A stretch of 43,885 nt of DNA from an uncultured Flavobacteriales bacterium. GTDB lineage: Bacteria; Bacteroidota; Bacteroidia; Flavobacteriales; Weeksellaceae. The stretch covers positions 1-43,885 of the forward strand of contig CALFIE010000019.1 of the NCBI GenBank assembly GCA_937876095.1, in the 5' to 3' direction. Within the stretch, counting starts at the first letter, position 1. Every line of letters starts with the position of its first letter. The notes under the pieces were generated by a model. The model searched no databases, was not told where the DNA came from, and was given only the letters and a program-made list of their open reading frames with translations. This document shows, in pieces, positions 1-7,154 of the stretch. A program made the position numbers and the translations under genes.

Positions 1-12
1 TTAATAATGATG

Positions 13-32
13 AGCTTTTTCAAGCTTTTTTT
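13..32 (+). terminator. Possible weak intrinsic terminator
   Basis: AGCTT and AAGCT form a 5-bp stem around a 4-nt loop, followed by six Ts. It would end a plus-strand gene lying left of the window. The stem is short and AT-rich, so this is weak. Confidence 0.3.
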
Positions 33-320
33 GCACCATTTTTTACCACATAGTCTCTTTTTTTTTTAACCTCAAAACTTCCGCAAACTAAGTCTGACTG
101 TGCGTGGATAATTACTTTATATCATAAAATTCTTGCAAAATTTTTTGGGCACCTTTTCCGCCTTCCACTCCCGCTTTTTTTTTGTTGGCTAAAAGTTGTT
201 AGTAATTTAAACCACCACATCAAAAGTTAAAAATTTTGTTATCTGAAGTCAATTTCACCAATCGCCAACTCAAAAAAGAGCTCCGTTCAAGTCGGGGTGC
301 AGATTTCGTCTTAGAATCAC

Positions 321-328
321 TATTTTTG
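321..328 (+). promoter_or_regulatory. Bacteroidota -7 promoter element for prmA
   Basis: TATTTTTG matches the TAnnTTTG -7 consensus of Bacteroidota and ends 15 nt before the ATG at 344. No clear -33 TTG is seen. It lies inside the longer open frame starting at 236 and so argues for the downstream ATG. Confidence 0.5.
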
Positions 329-343
329 CCAAAAATTTGCACA

Positions 344-1171
344 ATGAATCTTTATTACGAATTTAATTTTAAAATAAATCCAGTACAGCCGTGGAGTGAA
401 ATTTTGATGGCAGAACTCATAGAAATTGGTTTTGATAGCTTCACCGAAGAACAAGACGGAATTTTAGCCTACCTGCAAAAAGAATTGTTAGACGAAAACG
501 CACTGAAATCTCTATCAATTTTAGAAAATGAAGCAGTCAAAATTTCCTATGACTATGTAGAAATGCCCAATATCAATTGGAATGAAGAGTGGGAAAAAAA
601 CTTTTCGCCCATCAATGTAGAAGACAAAGTGCTTATTCGTGCAGAATTTCACGATTCCAATCCGAATATGCACGAAATTGTGATTCAGCCCAAAATGTCA
701 TTTGGTACGGGTCATCATCCAACTACACATCTCATGATTCAGCAAATGCTTGAAATGGATTTCCTTGGCAAAAAAGTCTTAGATATGGGTTGCGGAACAT
801 CAGTTTTGGCAATTTTTGCAAAGCAAAAAGGCGCAAAAGATGTCTTAGCGATTGATATAGATGAGTGGTCAGTAGAAAATTCCAAAGAAAATTCCCAAAG
901 AAATGGAGTAGAACTACGCATAGAATTAGGAACCGCCGAAAATTTAGGAAAAGAGAAGTTTGATATTATTTTAGCTAATATCAACCGGAATATTTTGATT
1001 TCAGACATCCCAACTTACGCCAAAGACCTGGAAAACGGTGGAGAATTGCTGCTTTCTGGACTTTGCTTCTTCGATGTAGATGATATTTTAGAAGTTTGCT
1101 ACGCTCAAAAATTGAAACTAAAAAACAAACAACAACGCGAAGAGTGGTGTAGTTTACTGTTGGTAAAATAA
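344..1171 (+). CDS. prmA: Ribosomal protein L11 methyltransferase
   Basis: A 275-aa cytoplasmic SAM-dependent enzyme expected to methylate ribosomal protein L11. The family motif FGTGHHPTT is at residues 120-128. The class I SAM-binding loop DMGCGT is at 147-152, followed by the acidic AIDIDE strand and an LANINRNIL motif where the family carries its active-site Asn. The open frame extends upstream to a TTG at 236, but those 36 codons do not look like PrmA, and a TAnnTTTG promoter element sits just before the ATG at 344, so I take 344 as the start. Length is slightly short of the roughly 290-300 aa proteobacterial enzymes, as expected in this phylum. It converges on a tRNA operon. Confidence 0.93.
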   Translation: MNLYYEFNFKINPVQPWSEILMAELIEIGFDSFTEEQDGILAYLQKELLDENALKSLSILENEAVKISYDYVEMPNINWNEEWEKNFSPINVEDKVLIRAEFHDSNPNMHEIVIQPKMSFGTGHHPTTHLMIQQMLEMDFLGKKVLDMGCGTSVLAIFAKQKGAKDVLAIDIDEWSVENSKENSQRNGVELRIELGTAENLGKEKFDIILANINRNILISDIPTYAKDLENGGELLLSGLCFFDVDDILEVCYAQKLKLKNKQQREEWCSLLLVK

Positions 1172-1188
1172 TCCATTCAAAATATTAT

Positions 1189-1224
1189 AAAAAACAAATC
1201 CGCTTCAGTTATGAAGCGGATTTG
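1189..1224 (-). terminator. Intrinsic terminator of the tRNA operon
   Basis: A perfect 13-bp stem (1195-1207 with 1212-1224) has a 4-nt loop. On the minus strand it is followed by a run of six Ts, placing it four bases beyond the tRNA-Arg 3' end. It may also serve as a weak terminator for prmA in the other direction. Confidence 0.85.
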
Positions 1225-1227
1225 CTG

Positions 1228-1301
1228 TGATCCAGTCAGGATTCGAACCTGAGACCTACTGCTTAGAAGGCAGTTGCTCTATCCAGCTGAGCTACGAGAC
1301 C
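1228..1301 (-). tRNA. tRNA-Arg (anticodon TCT)
   Basis: The reverse strand folds as a 74-nt tRNA. The anticodon stem CTGCC/AGCAG region presents loop CTTCTAA with anticodon TCT, reading AGA. The T arm carries GGTTCGAATCC. The acceptor stem GGTCTCG pairs with CTGGATC with G-T wobbles and one mismatch. The 3' CCA is not encoded. It is the last gene of a Ser-Pro-Arg tRNA operon. Confidence 0.92.
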
Positions 1302-1338
1302 ATTATTTTTTATTTCAACTAAATACCGTTGAAAATTG

Positions 1339-1413
1339 TCGGGGTGGCAGGATTCGAACCTGCGACCTCCTGGTCCCAAACCAGGCGCGATGACCGGACT
1401 ACGCTACGCCCCG
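1339..1413 (-). tRNA. tRNA-Pro (anticodon TGG)
   Basis: A 75-nt tRNA on the reverse strand. The anticodon stem CCTGG/CCAGG encloses loop TTTGGGA with anticodon TGG. The acceptor CGGGGCG pairs with CACCCCG, with one mismatch. The T arm has GGTTCGAATCC. No CCA is encoded. It is the middle gene of the three-tRNA operon. Confidence 0.93.
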
Positions 1414-1424
1414 AGTTACTGTTG

Positions 1425-1509
1425 CGGAGGGTAAGGGATTCGAACCCTTGCGACACTTTCGCGTCGACAGTTTAGCAAACTGCTCCGTTAACCACTCCGG
1501 CAACCCTCC
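1425..1509 (-). tRNA. tRNA-Ser (anticodon GCT)
   Basis: An 85-nt class II tRNA on the reverse strand with the long variable arm typical of serine tRNAs. The anticodon stem CAGTT/AACTG encloses anticodon GCT. The acceptor GGAGGGT pairs perfectly with ACCCTCC and the discriminator is G. It is the first gene of the operon. No CCA is encoded. Confidence 0.93.
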
Positions 1510-1553
1510 TTTGCAATAAATTGTAAAGAACTTCTTTTCTGTAATTGCGAGTG

Positions 1554-1584
1554 CAAATATAGGATAGTTTTCATTATTTTCCAA
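1554..1584 (-). promoter_or_regulatory. Promoter of the tRNA operon
   Basis: On the minus strand TATATTTG (1561-1554) is a perfect TAnnTTTG -7 element, with TTG 20 nt upstream (1584-1582). It lies about 45 nt before the first tRNA gene and diverges from the amidase promoter. Confidence 0.6.
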
Positions 1585-1607
1585 AAATAATTCACCAAAT
1601 TTTTTTG

Positions 1608-1615
1608 TATTTTTG
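1608..1615 (+). promoter_or_regulatory. -7 promoter element of the amidase gene
   Basis: TATTTTTG matches TAnnTTTG and ends 29 nt before the ATG at 1645. The sequence upstream is T- and A-rich without a clear -33 TTG. Confidence 0.5.
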
Positions 1616-1644
1616 AAGTCAAAATATTTAAAAATACTTGTTTT

Positions 1645-2649
1645 ATGCGTAATTCGTTATATTTCATTGCTTTAAGTTTTATTTTGTTATCGTGCGCCTC
1701 CAATAAACCAGCACAGAAAGCTGGAATTAAACCAGCTAATTTGGTGAGAACAACTTCATCTACAGTGAAACCGCCAATAAAACACGATGTACAAGGTGAC
1801 TATTATACCGTAAATATTGCAGATGGTTCCAAAAATGACAACACAGTTAGTTATGGTTCAATAGTTACTGCTAAACCTGAAAAATACAAAGTAGTACGTA
1901 CTTTTTTTCCTGCTCTTGCACAAAATTTTAGACAGAAATACCTTATTTTTCATTACACAGCTTTAGACAATGATAAATCTGCAACTGTTTTGTCTCAAAA
2001 AGAGGTGAGTGCGCATTATTTGGTGAATGATAAAGATGATAAAGAAATTTATCAGTTGGTCGACGAAAACAAACGAGCTTACCACGCTGGTATTAGTGCT
2101 TGGAGAAACGACAAAAATTTGAACGACACTTCTATAGGAATCGAAATTGTGAATTTAGGATATACAGTAGATGCTTCTGGTAAGAAAATTTTCGCGCCAT
2201 TTTCAGATGACCAAATCAAAAAAGTAGCAGCTTTGGCAAAAGATATTGTGAACAGATATATGATTCCACCTACGAATGTTTTGGCACATTCTGATATTGC
2301 CCCTTCTAGAAAACAAGATCCGGGTCCCAATTTTCCTTGGAAAAAATTATATGATCAATATCAAATTGGGATGTGGTATGATGAAGCTACCAAACAAAGT
2401 TTCCTAAGTGCAACCACTCCTGAAGTTTTATCAACTCAAATGACTGATATTAATTTCATCTTCAAAGTGCAAAATTTTTTGCATTCGTTTGGTTATGATT
2501 TGGCTCTATCTGGTTCTTGGGATGCTCCTACACAAAGAACGTTAGAAGCATTTCAGTGTCATTTCAGACCAGAGAAATATGATGGGGTTTTAGATGTTGA
2601 AACTTTAGCTATTTTACAAGCATTATTACAAAAATATTCTGCAAAATAA
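1645..2649 (+). CDS. N-acetylmuramoyl-L-alanine amidase lipoprotein (AmiD-like)
   Basis: A 334-aa putative lipoprotein with a hydrophobic signal and lipobox LLSC (Cys17). The central part is an Amidase_2/PGRP-like zinc amidase, expected to cleave the MurNAc-L-Ala bond of peptidoglycan or its fragments. Candidate metal ligands are the His in FHYTALDN, the His in LAHSDIAPSRKQDPGP and the Asp of the DPG. The last ~65 residues resemble a peptidoglycan-binding repeat (PG_binding_1), with GYDLALSGSWDAPTQ and YDGVLDVETLAIL. The architecture matches AmiD-type outer-membrane amidases. The gene stands alone with its own promoter. Confidence 0.88.
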   Translation: MRNSLYFIALSFILLSCASNKPAQKAGIKPANLVRTTSSTVKPPIKHDVQGDYYTVNIADGSKNDNTVSYGSIVTAKPEKYKVVRTFFPALAQNFRQKYLIFHYTALDNDKSATVLSQKEVSAHYLVNDKDDKEIYQLVDENKRAYHAGISAWRNDKNLNDTSIGIEIVNLGYTVDASGKKIFAPFSDDQIKKVAALAKDIVNRYMIPPTNVLAHSDIAPSRKQDPGPNFPWKKLYDQYQIGMWYDEATKQSFLSATTPEVLSTQMTDINFIFKVQNFLHSFGYDLALSGSWDAPTQRTLEAFQCHFRPEKYDGVLDVETLAILQALLQKYSAK

Positions 2650-2809
2650 ATAATCAATATTTTTCAATATAATCATAATAGTTTTTCTTACTTTTATTCA
2701 AATTTTTTCTAAATTAATATTGGTTTCAATGTAATAGTCCAAGTAAAAGAAAAATACTAAGATAAACCTAATAGACAGCTCAATATTACACATTAAAATT
2801 CAAAAAATA

Positions 2810-3652
2810 GTGAAATTTCTAATCATTATACCAGCTCATAATGAAGAAAAAAATATTTTTTTTTGTTTAGAATCCCTCACAATGCAGACATTTCAGGATT
2901 TTAGATGTGTAATTGTGAATGATGGTTCTACCGACAAAACTCAAGAAATTACTGAACAAATAAAGGTTCAAGATTCTAAGTTTAACCTAATTAATCTAGA
3001 AAAATCGGTTCATGAACCCGGTGCAAAAGTAGTTAGTACCTTCAACAAAGGTTTAGAAACCCAAAATCTAGAAGATTTCGATATCATTTGTAAATTTGAT
3101 GCAGATATTATTTTTCCGCCCAATTATCTTGAAAAAGTGAATGACGTTTTCGAGAAAAATCCAAAAGCAGGAATGGTTTCTGGTTTGGTGCACATTTTTA
3201 AAAATAATGAATGGCAATTCGAAAACCTCTCTTCTAAAAATCACGTTCGTGGTCCCATAAAATCGTACCGGAAAGATTTATTTTTGAAAATGAACGGTTT
3301 AAAACCAGTACTTGGTTGGGACAATATAGATGTCATGCTTTGTAAAATGCATGGTTACGAAGTAATTACCCTGAAAAATCTATGGGTGAAACATTTGAGA
3401 CCAACTGCCTACAAATACCAATCGCAAAAAGCCGAAAAATTAGGCGCATATTTTTATAATATTGGCTTGAGTTTTCCTTTGGCTGCCATTTCATCTTTAA
3501 AATCATCCTTTAAAAATAAATCGGTTTCAGAATTTTTCATAACGATAAGATCTTTTTTAAAACAAAAAAATCCACGAATTTTATCTGATAATGAAATTGC
3601 CTACATCCGAAATTTGCGATGGAATGAAATGTTTAAGAAATTAAAAAAATAA
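2810..3652 (+). CDS. Family 2 glycosyltransferase
   Basis: A 280-aa GT-A fold glycosyltransferase. The N-terminal strand IIIPAHNEE, the VIVNDGSTD nucleotide-binding motif (about residues 34-42) and the DxD-type FDADI (about residue 96) are all present. The start is GTG, chosen because the GT2 fold begins at once with MKFLIIIPAHNEE. No strong C-terminal membrane anchor is seen. It is followed after 2 nt by an amidohydrolase and then by a GT-B-like protein, so the three are probably one operon. The sugar donor and acceptor cannot be read from sequence. An envelope polysaccharide or glycolipid is likely. Confidence 0.88.
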   Translation: MKFLIIIPAHNEEKNIFFCLESLTMQTFQDFRCVIVNDGSTDKTQEITEQIKVQDSKFNLINLEKSVHEPGAKVVSTFNKGLETQNLEDFDIICKFDADIIFPPNYLEKVNDVFEKNPKAGMVSGLVHIFKNNEWQFENLSSKNHVRGPIKSYRKDLFLKMNGLKPVLGWDNIDVMLCKMHGYEVITLKNLWVKHLRPTAYKYQSQKAEKLGAYFYNIGLSFPLAAISSLKSSFKNKSVSEFFITIRSFLKQKNPRILSDNEIAYIRNLRWNEMFKKLKK

Positions 3653-3654
3653 AT

Positions 3655-5283
3655 ATGAAAAATATCAAAATTGTTTTCTTGTTTTTTTTCGGATGGATTT
3701 CCGCACAACAAAACGTGGATCTCATCATTCATCATGCAAAAATTTATACCGTAAATCAACAATTTGATATTGCAGAATCTATGGCAATTTCCAACGGTAA
3801 AATTATTGCGATTGGCAAAAACGAGGAAATTTCAAAAAAATACCAGTCCAAAAATCAGCAAGATTACCAAGGTAAAACTATTTTGCCAGGTTTTATAGAT
3901 TCGCATTGTCATTTCACAGGTTTTGCGACTGACAAATGGAAATGCGAATTGTGGGGCACCAAATCGTGGGATGAAATCGTTGCCAAAATTTCAGAATATG
4001 CCAAAAATTCGAAATTCGAATGGATTTATGGTAGAAGTTGGGATCAAAACGATTGGCAAATCAAAGAATTTCCCAACAAAGAAAAATTAGACCAATTGTT
4101 CCCAAATCGTCCTGTTTATCTGAAAAGAATTGATGGACACGCTGCTATTGCAAACCAAAAAGCATTGGATTTGGCAAAAATCACCATCAATACCAAAATT
4201 CTAGGTGGCGAAATAGAGGTAAAAAATGCTAAACTCACCGGAATTTTGGTAGATAATGCAATGAATTTGGTTGAAAAATTCATTCCAGAAATACCAGATA
4301 ATCAAGCTATTAAATATTTTTCTGATTTGCAGAAAACCTGTTTTTCATACGGTTTAACTTCGGTTCATGATTGTGGAATTTCTGAACATACTTTGTCGCT
4401 TTTAGAGAAATCTCAAAAGCAGAAAGTCTTGAAAATGAATATTTTTGCTTTAATGGAAGACAATCCCAATTACTACGATAAATGGATTAAAAAAGGAAGA
4501 TATAGCAATGATAAAATTACGATAGGTGGTTTCAAAGTTTACGGAGACGGCGCTCTCGGAAGCAGAGGTGCGTGTTTGTTGCAAGATTACCACGACAAAC
4601 CAAATTGGCGTGGATTTCTGTTGAGTGATGAAAATCATTTTAAAAATTTGGCTAAAAAACTGATTAAAAGTAATTTGCAAATGTGTACTCACGCAATTGG
4701 TGATTCTGCAAACCGAACTGTTTTAAAAATTTATGCCGAAGTTTTGAAAGGAAAAAACGACCGAAGATGGAGAATAGAACATGCGCAAGTTGTGAATCCA
4801 GCTGATTTTCAATATTTTGGAAAATATAGTATTGTTCCTTCAGTTCAGCCAACACATGCAACTTCAGATATGTATTGGTTAGAAGACAGAGTAGGAAAGG
4901 AGCGTGCAAAATCGTCGTATGCATACCAAGAATTATTGCAACAAAACGGTTGGATTGCACTCGGAACCGATTTTCCAGTAGAAGAAATCAATCCGCTGAA
5001 AACATTTTATGCTGCAGTTGTTAGAAAAGATGCTCAACATTTTCCTGAAAATGGTTTCCAAAAAGAAAATGCATTAAGTAGAGAACAAACTTTGCGTGGA
5101 ATGACAATTTGGGCAGCAAAATCTGCTTTTCAGGAAAACGAAAGAGGAAGTCTAGAAGTGGGGAAAGTTGCTGATTTTATGGTGCTGAATCAAAATCTAA
5201 TGACGATAGAGGAAAATAAAATTCTCGAAACCCAATTTCTTGAAACGTGGATAGATGGTGAAAAAGTTTTTCAAAAACCTTAA
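3655..5283 (+). CDS. Exported metal-dependent amidohydrolase (YtcJ/Amidohydro_3 family)
   Basis: A 542-aa protein with a signal-like N-terminus (MKNIKIVFLFFFGWISAQ) and the Amidohydro_3 fold. The first metal-binding motif DSHCHF has His84 and His86. Later family landmarks are KVYGDGALGSRGA, THAIGDSANR, RIEHAQ and LGTDFPVE, which supply the remaining His and Asp ligands. YtcJ-like proteins hydrolyse C-N bonds of mostly unknown substrates. The gene lies between two glycosyltransferase-like genes, 2 nt after the first and 16 nt before the second. Its stop codon lies in a degenerate heptanucleotide array that also holds the next start. Substrate unknown. Confidence 0.85.
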   Translation: MKNIKIVFLFFFGWISAQQNVDLIIHHAKIYTVNQQFDIAESMAISNGKIIAIGKNEEISKKYQSKNQQDYQGKTILPGFIDSHCHFTGFATDKWKCELWGTKSWDEIVAKISEYAKNSKFEWIYGRSWDQNDWQIKEFPNKEKLDQLFPNRPVYLKRIDGHAAIANQKALDLAKITINTKILGGEIEVKNAKLTGILVDNAMNLVEKFIPEIPDNQAIKYFSDLQKTCFSYGLTSVHDCGISEHTLSLLEKSQKQKVLKMNIFALMEDNPNYYDKWIKKGRYSNDKITIGGFKVYGDGALGSRGACLLQDYHDKPNWRGFLLSDENHFKNLAKKLIKSNLQMCTHAIGDSANRTVLKIYAEVLKGKNDRRWRIEHAQVVNPADFQYFGKYSIVPSVQPTHATSDMYWLEDRVGKERAKSSYAYQELLQQNGWIALGTDFPVEEINPLKTFYAAVVRKDAQHFPENGFQKENALSREQTLRGMTIWAAKSAFQENERGSLEVGKVADFMVLNQNLMTIEENKILETQFLETWIDGEKVFQKP

Positions 5284-5305
5284 TCTTTAACTTAGAATCT
5301 TGAAC
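5278..5305 (+). repeat. Degenerate heptanucleotide array at a gene junction
   Basis: Four consecutive 7-mers can be read: CCTTAAT, CTTTAAC, TTAGAAT, CTTGAAC. The first contains the amidohydrolase TAA stop and the last contains the TTG start of the next gene. They resemble the heptads upstream of recG. With four degenerate units this is suggestive only. Confidence 0.4.
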
Positions 5306-6400
5306 CGAATCGCCTATATAGAAATCGATACACACGCAGAAATTGCACTCAATTTTATGGAATTGATGAACGATTCCAAAGAATTTTCGGTGGATTATTA
5401 TTTTAGTTCAAAAATTTTGAAAACCCTTGGTTTACATGAAACTAAAAACATCAGAAAAGTAACTCCAGAAACAATCAATCATCAATTATCATTTATCAAT
5501 TATGATTTAATCATTATAGGAACGGTTCATAGATATTTCAATGTTTTTGAGAAAATTACATCTAAATATCATTCTGCAATTATTTGTCATAACCTGAATT
5601 TTGTGCAAGTCAACAATTGGGATTTGCTGAAATCGGTTTTCAAAGAAGATATTGTATTTCGCTTGAAATTACTTCTGAAAGAAGGTTTATTATTAAAATC
5701 AAAAGTCTACCAAAATGCAAAAAATTGGTTGGTTTTAGATGAAAATTTATTGCCTTTTATTATTAAAAATAAAAGCAATCAAAATGTAAAAACTACCACT
5801 TTTTTGCCGATTTTCTATTCCAAATTTTCTGAAAAGTTACAAAATGAAATTTACACCATTGTAATTCCTGGTGCAGTTTCGCAGAAAAGGAGAGATTATA
5901 TTTCTGTGATTGAGAATATAAAAAAGGTCCAAAATTTTCAAGAAAATAACACGAAAAAACAAGTCATTTTTCTTGGAAAAGCAGAAGGAAAAGAACTACA
6001 AATACTCCAAAATTTTGAATCTTCTATTCCCGAAAAAACAAAAAACCTGACTATAAAATACTTCACCAAAAAAGTTCCACAACCTATTTTTGATGAATAT
6101 ATGCAACAAGCAGATGTACTTTGGTGTCCTATTCAGACCAAAACCGATTTTTTTAGTATTCCAGAATATTATGGAATTACTAAAATGAGTGGAAATTTGG
6201 GTGACGCAATTAGATTTTCTAAAATTGCCATTTTCCCTAAAAAATATCCTTGCAATTATCCATTTATTTTCATTGAAAATGAAAATTTTCTATCAAATTT
6301 TAAATTATCAAATAATTATAATTTTAGTAAGTTTAATATTGCAGAAGTAAGAGATAAATTAAATAATAGCCTACTTAATTGTATTATAAAACAAGCATAG
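5300..6400 (+). CDS. GT-B-like protein, probable glycosyltransferase
   Basis: A 366-aa protein I do not recognise as a named family. The second half has features of the C-terminal domain of a GT-B glycosyltransferase: a VIPGAVSQKRRDY strand-loop near residue 190, then VIFLGKAEGKE, then a motif with YYGITKMSGNLGDAIRFSK that looks like a donor-binding segment. No signal peptide is evident. The start is TTG; the first internal ATG is at residue 20, but the N-terminal strand MNRIAYIEIDTHAEI looks like part of the fold. It is the third gene of the glycosyltransferase-amidohydrolase unit. Confidence is high that the gene is real and moderate for function. Confidence 0.6.
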   Translation: MNRIAYIEIDTHAEIALNFMELMNDSKEFSVDYYFSSKILKTLGLHETKNIRKVTPETINHQLSFINYDLIIIGTVHRYFNVFEKITSKYHSAIICHNLNFVQVNNWDLLKSVFKEDIVFRLKLLLKEGLLLKSKVYQNAKNWLVLDENLLPFIIKNKSNQNVKTTTFLPIFYSKFSEKLQNEIYTIVIPGAVSQKRRDYISVIENIKKVQNFQENNTKKQVIFLGKAEGKELQILQNFESSIPEKTKNLTIKYFTKKVPQPIFDEYMQQADVLWCPIQTKTDFFSIPEYYGITKMSGNLGDAIRFSKIAIFPKKYPCNYPFIFIENENFLSNFKLSNNYNFSKFNIAEVRDKLNNSLLNCIIKQA

Positions 6401-6450
6401 TTATACAAACTTGATTAATCTAAATAAGTGTTTTTTTAATTTTAAAATTG

Positions 6451-6458
6451 TAGTTTTG
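6451..6458 (+). promoter_or_regulatory. -7 promoter element of the DUF2461 gene
   Basis: TAGTTTTG matches TAnnTTTG, 14 nt before the ATG at 6473. No clear -33 element is seen. Confidence 0.45.
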
Positions 6459-6472
6459 AAAAAAAACTGATT

Positions 6473-7129
6473 ATGATCAATCAATCCACCTTCGATTTTT
6501 TGCAAAATTTATCTGAAAATAACAACAGAGATTGGTTTGCAGAGAACAAAACTACTTACCAAAAAGCGCAAGAAAACATACTGCAATTCGTAGAACAACT
6601 GATTGCAGAAGTTGGTATTTTCGATGAGGAAATTTTGAAATTAGATCCAAAAAAAACACTTTTCAGAATTTATAAAGATACCCGATTTTCTAAAGATAAA
6701 ACTCCCTATAAAACTAATTTTGGTGCAGCTTTAGGAATGAGTAAAGGCAACAAAATTGCAGGATATTATTTGCATATAGAACCCAAAAAATCGTTTCTTG
6801 CAGGTGGAGTTTATCAACCAGAATCAGGCATTTTAAAAGAAATTCGTAAAGAAATTTCTATGAATGGAGAGGATTTTTTAGTAATTATTAATGATAAGAA
6901 TTTCAAAAAATATTTCGGAGAATTATCTAAAAACGATACCTTGGTAAAAGTTCCGCAAGGTTTTGAAAAAACCGATAAAATGGCTGATTTTCTGAAACTG
7001 AAAAGCATCGTAGTGATGCATCATCTATCTGATGATGAGGTTTTAGCAGAAAATTCCGCCAAAAATTTTGCAAAAATCTACCATGCTATGAAACCACTCA
7101 ATGATTTCTTGAGTGCACCATTTCAATGA
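6473..7129 (+). CDS. DUF2461 domain protein (TIGR02453 family)
   Basis: A 218-aa cytoplasmic protein matching the DUF2461 family. The N-terminal FDFLQNLSENNNRDWFAENK is the typical opening of the family, and LFRIYKDTRFSKDKTPYKTN with GYYLHIEP follows. The family is widespread in bacteria and some eukaryotes, and its biochemical role is not established to my knowledge. It has its own promoter-like element and converges on the amylase gene with 25 nt between stops. Confidence 0.85.
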   Translation: MINQSTFDFLQNLSENNNRDWFAENKTTYQKAQENILQFVEQLIAEVGIFDEEILKLDPKKTLFRIYKDTRFSKDKTPYKTNFGAALGMSKGNKIAGYYLHIEPKKSFLAGGVYQPESGILKEIRKEISMNGEDFLVIINDKNFKKYFGELSKNDTLVKVPQGFEKTDKMADFLKLKSIVVMHHLSDDEVLAENSAKNFAKIYHAMKPLNDFLSAPFQ

Positions 7130-7154
7130 AATAAAGACTGATTATTTTTAATAC

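Larger units (their letters stand above)
1..343. other. Gene-free left edge upstream of prmA
   Basis: I see no convincing gene here. The open frame that reads into prmA from TTG at 236 is rejected because a promoter-like element lies inside it. A short hairpin followed by Ts lies at 13-32. Around 148-178 there is a G+C-richer patch in an otherwise AT-rich stretch; read on the minus strand it contains GCGGGAGTGGAAGGCGGAA. I cannot assign a function to that patch. Confidence 0.6.

Noticed and set aside
1..42. Possible C-terminus of a minus-strand gene ending in KKLEKAHHY
   Set aside because: An in-frame stop lies only 13 codons upstream (plus 43-45), so no real gene is supported.
236..343. N-terminal extension of PrmA from a TTG start
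   Set aside because: The 36 extra residues do not resemble PrmA, and a TAnnTTTG promoter element lies inside them.
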